NCBI RefSeq assembly: GCF_030253575.1
Contig: NC_080567.1
Coordinates: 38,968,501-39,032,500, forward strand
DNA length: 64,000 bases
Direction: 5' to 3'
From: Rhododendron vialii
Taxonomy: Eukaryota; Streptophyta; Magnoliopsida; Ericales; Ericaceae
Shown here in pieces: positions 61,663-64,000 of this stretch. Position 1 is the stretch's first letter. Each line of letters opens with the position of its first letter. The notes under the pieces were generated by a model, which saw nothing but the letters and a program-made list of their open reading frames with translations, ran no database searches and was not told the origin of the DNA. The position numbers and the translations under genes were made by a program.

Positions 61663-63713
61663 CTTTCCTTTTATTTTTTTTTTAAGTTTAAAGAGTAAAT
61701 TTAGGGCTATATTAGCTGAATTGCTGATAAGAAATTGTAAACAAGAACAAAGGACCCTATGGATTGATCAGGACTTTTCACCTTTTCATATTTTACCTGG
61801 ATTCAAAATATGAAGTACCTTCAATTCATCAAGTAAAATGAATCTACTTTTTATATTTTACTGTCAATGTTATTCTTTTCTCCACAAATTTAAGATTCAA
61901 ACACGGCCTGAGAGAATATTGTGGCAGACATTTACAAGTGACATGCTTGAACAAAGAGAGGGAATGCCTCTAGTTTGTCCTCTCTAGCCTCGACGTACCA
62001 CTTCAAGTGAGTCGGAAGATCCACCTAATCGTAAGCATACATAGACATTGCTACAGCTGAACACTCTTCCTCGCCGGCTATCGCCTTTTTTTTCACGACC
62101 CCCATGAAGCATTAGGTCATGGAGTGCATAAAGCCCATTCTAGTTTGAGAAAGGAAAAACTGGTGTTCCTTTATACCACCAGCTTACTTTGAGATACTCT
62201 AGAACAAAATATGCACGTGCAAATTGTCTTAAATGAGCAAACATTCTGGTCACACAATCATATCAAAAAAACTACACGCAATCATAACTAATTGCATACA
62301 AGGGTAAGTTTAGTATGACTAGGTACAGTATGACATTATATTTGAGCTTCATGCACGTACTGCCCAACAATGTGAAGAAACCTTGTTGAGCGATGAGACT
62401 GAAAAGCTTGGTTTACTACTTACAGCAACTAGTTGCACTGGATTTGTAAGCTTCACAACCTGATAGCCCATAACATGAAGAATGCGCACAGCCAAACAAA
62501 ATATTATTGCAGTCATTTGGAACAACTAAGGGAAAAGACACCAATTGGAACAACTAATGGAAAGGAGGTCAAGTGTGTCCCTTTACGTGTCCATGCTCTG
62601 TTATGTGAAATTTCTGCTCGTGTTAGTCAAGTTCAATTGTAATTCCTAGCTAAACCTATGGAAACAAGGACACAGTCACACAAAGAAAAGGTAAAGGTAA
62701 AAGTAAAAGGAATTCATATTCCATGTGAGAAAAGCACTAAACGTCAACGAAAATACGTTAATAGAACAATAAACAGATCACCATATCATATTTACTGAAC
62801 AAATGAAATGAACTGACAATGAGATCAAGGTAGTCTGTTTCTCCACAAATATCTAGTGGAACAAGGCTACATGGTTATAACATTTGTGAGGAGTGACGAA
62901 AACTTGGCTCCGATGGGAAACACTTCAAGTTTTCATCAAATTAACAGAAGTTCTTTAGGACAAGTACAAACCAAATAATTGTGACCAAGCTATATGACCA
63001 ATCAGTGCAATTAAAAGATAAAAAGATAATGATGATGTTCTCCATGTGTTTGTCCAACCAAGTCACAAGATATATAATCCACCTGTTTGGGAAAATCGAA
63101 TTCTTAGTACTGATGTTACCACGTAATCAAAGTTGACAAAAACTGTAAACTGAAGAACAAAATGAAACCAATATCAACATCACCGCATCCGTAATTGGTT
63201 GCTTTTTGGGCTTCCACTAGCACAAGCAAGCATTTTTTTTATTCCAGTTCCACCTTGCAGCAAAAAATATGCACTGAGAAATCAAAAGAAATTTCACATT
63301 ATAAGACGTGAAGTATATATTCATTAAAGAGTATCAAATCAATTTTATCAAATTAACCAAACTCAGATCTCATAGTCAACACTGGGCACAATCGAACAAT
63401 ATTTCACAAAAATATTATTCTAAAAGCAACATAATATTTCAGTCAAGCAATATTAAGCAGTGATCCGATCACTGATGATCACGCTGTATCTATGGCTCTC
63501 TCCAGCTGCTGGAACTTGGAAGTACAGTTCTAGCACAATTTAGAAACTTTGCTATAAGAAATAAGAACTGATGGGTGTTATCAATTTTGCACATAATTAA
63601 CCTTCAATAATGAATGCCCAAGAAACCCAACACTAAGAACGAAGAGTAAGCAGCATTCAATCAAACTAGAGGACCAAAGAGTAAGCAGCATCATACATAC
63701 TCGACAACTCACC

Positions 63714-64000
63714 TCCATTACCTATAATGTTGGCGGAAAACAACTTGGTCCACTTCGTCTGGAATCATAAATGCAGGCAGAAGAACCATCAAGAAGTCGT
63801 CGAACGCCGGATAAGAGAATAGTAGATCTAGAGTGGACAACTCGATTCAGCAGCCACTCCAGTTGAACGCCTCCAAACCCCAAAGAAGATACTTCAAAGT
63901 GTTTCAAAGTTCAAACACACTTGAATCTGTTCGATCAGATATAAAGCGCACAATAGAAGAACTACCCACAACTCCGAACCCTAATTTGCAGAAGTCAACA
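63714..64000 (-). other. Possible 5' exon of a minus-strand transcript
   Basis: Read on the minus strand, the text after TTAGGGTTCGGAG is CT-rich and non-repetitive and meets a fair donor (GGAG|GTGAGTTG at about 63714). A 61-residue ORF (63722-63907) lies inside but matches nothing I know. It could be a leader exon of a gene whose coding exons I cannot find, or a non-coding transcript. Confidence 0.25.

Larger units (their letters stand above)
58042..64000. other. Gene-poor 3' region of the window
   Basis: No complete gene was found. It has hairpins (58474-58593, 61555-61662), a fragment like P450 intron 1 (59353-59575), a 130-base tandem array (59729-60072), a coding-like patch (60458-60745) and a possible leader exon at the right edge. 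At 61932-62160 the minus strand has a short open stretch broken by a stop, with no recognised homology. A B-box-like GGGTTCGAGCCC (minus strand, about 61480-61491) may mark another SINE remnant. I see nothing in 62650-63700. Confidence 0.5.

Overview
The window is nuclear DNA from a flowering plant, most likely a eudicot. It is AT-rich, all seven recognisable genes are spliced with GT-AG introns, and the spaces between genes are packed with short DNA transposons (Stowaway, Tourist and hAT types), retroposons and microsatellites. The species cannot be named from the sequence. I rebuilt exon structures by eye from reading frame, splice sites and family knowledge. In every complete gene the exon phases add up to one uninterrupted frame.

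Layout: (1) 1-1904, minus: 5' part of a BSK1-type brassinosteroid-signalling pseudokinase, cut by the window edge. (2) 6137-10455, minus: a complete DUF630/DUF632 protein with an MGCSSSK acylation motif. (3) 10.5-20.4 kb: gene-poor, with nested transposons. (4) 20372-23945, minus: a complete HCF244-like chloroplast protein (photosystem II D1 synthesis/assembly). (5) 25298-29237, minus: a complete plant O-fucosyltransferase-family (GT106) Golgi protein. (6) 29.3-40.2 kb: gene-poor and repeat-rich. (7) 41332-45880, plus: a complete GPAT9-like ER glycerol-3-phosphate acyltransferase. (8) 48521-51167, plus: a complete LYM2/CEBiP-type GPI-anchored LysM receptor-like protein. (9) 52053-56367, minus: a complete CYP87A-type cytochrome P450. 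(10) 56.5-64 kb: a solo LTR inside a Stowaway element, hairpins, a tandem array and no convincing gene.

The genes do not form a pathway or cluster; they cover signalling, plastid biogenesis, glycosylation, glycerolipid synthesis, chitin perception and specialised metabolism. What links some of them is ancestry. The order BSK1, DUF630/632, HCF244 matches what I recall of Arabidopsis AT4G35230-35240-35250, and a DUF630/632 gene next to LYM2 matches AT2G17110-AT2G17120, so this looks like an unduplicated version of an ancestral block.

I found no clearly new biological system. The most interesting observations are a P450 whose conserved I-helix threonine is replaced by proline, several datable nested insertions (solo LTR in Stowaway, Tourist in SINE, foldback in a MITE), two or three hairpins that could feed small RNAs, and the retained gene order.
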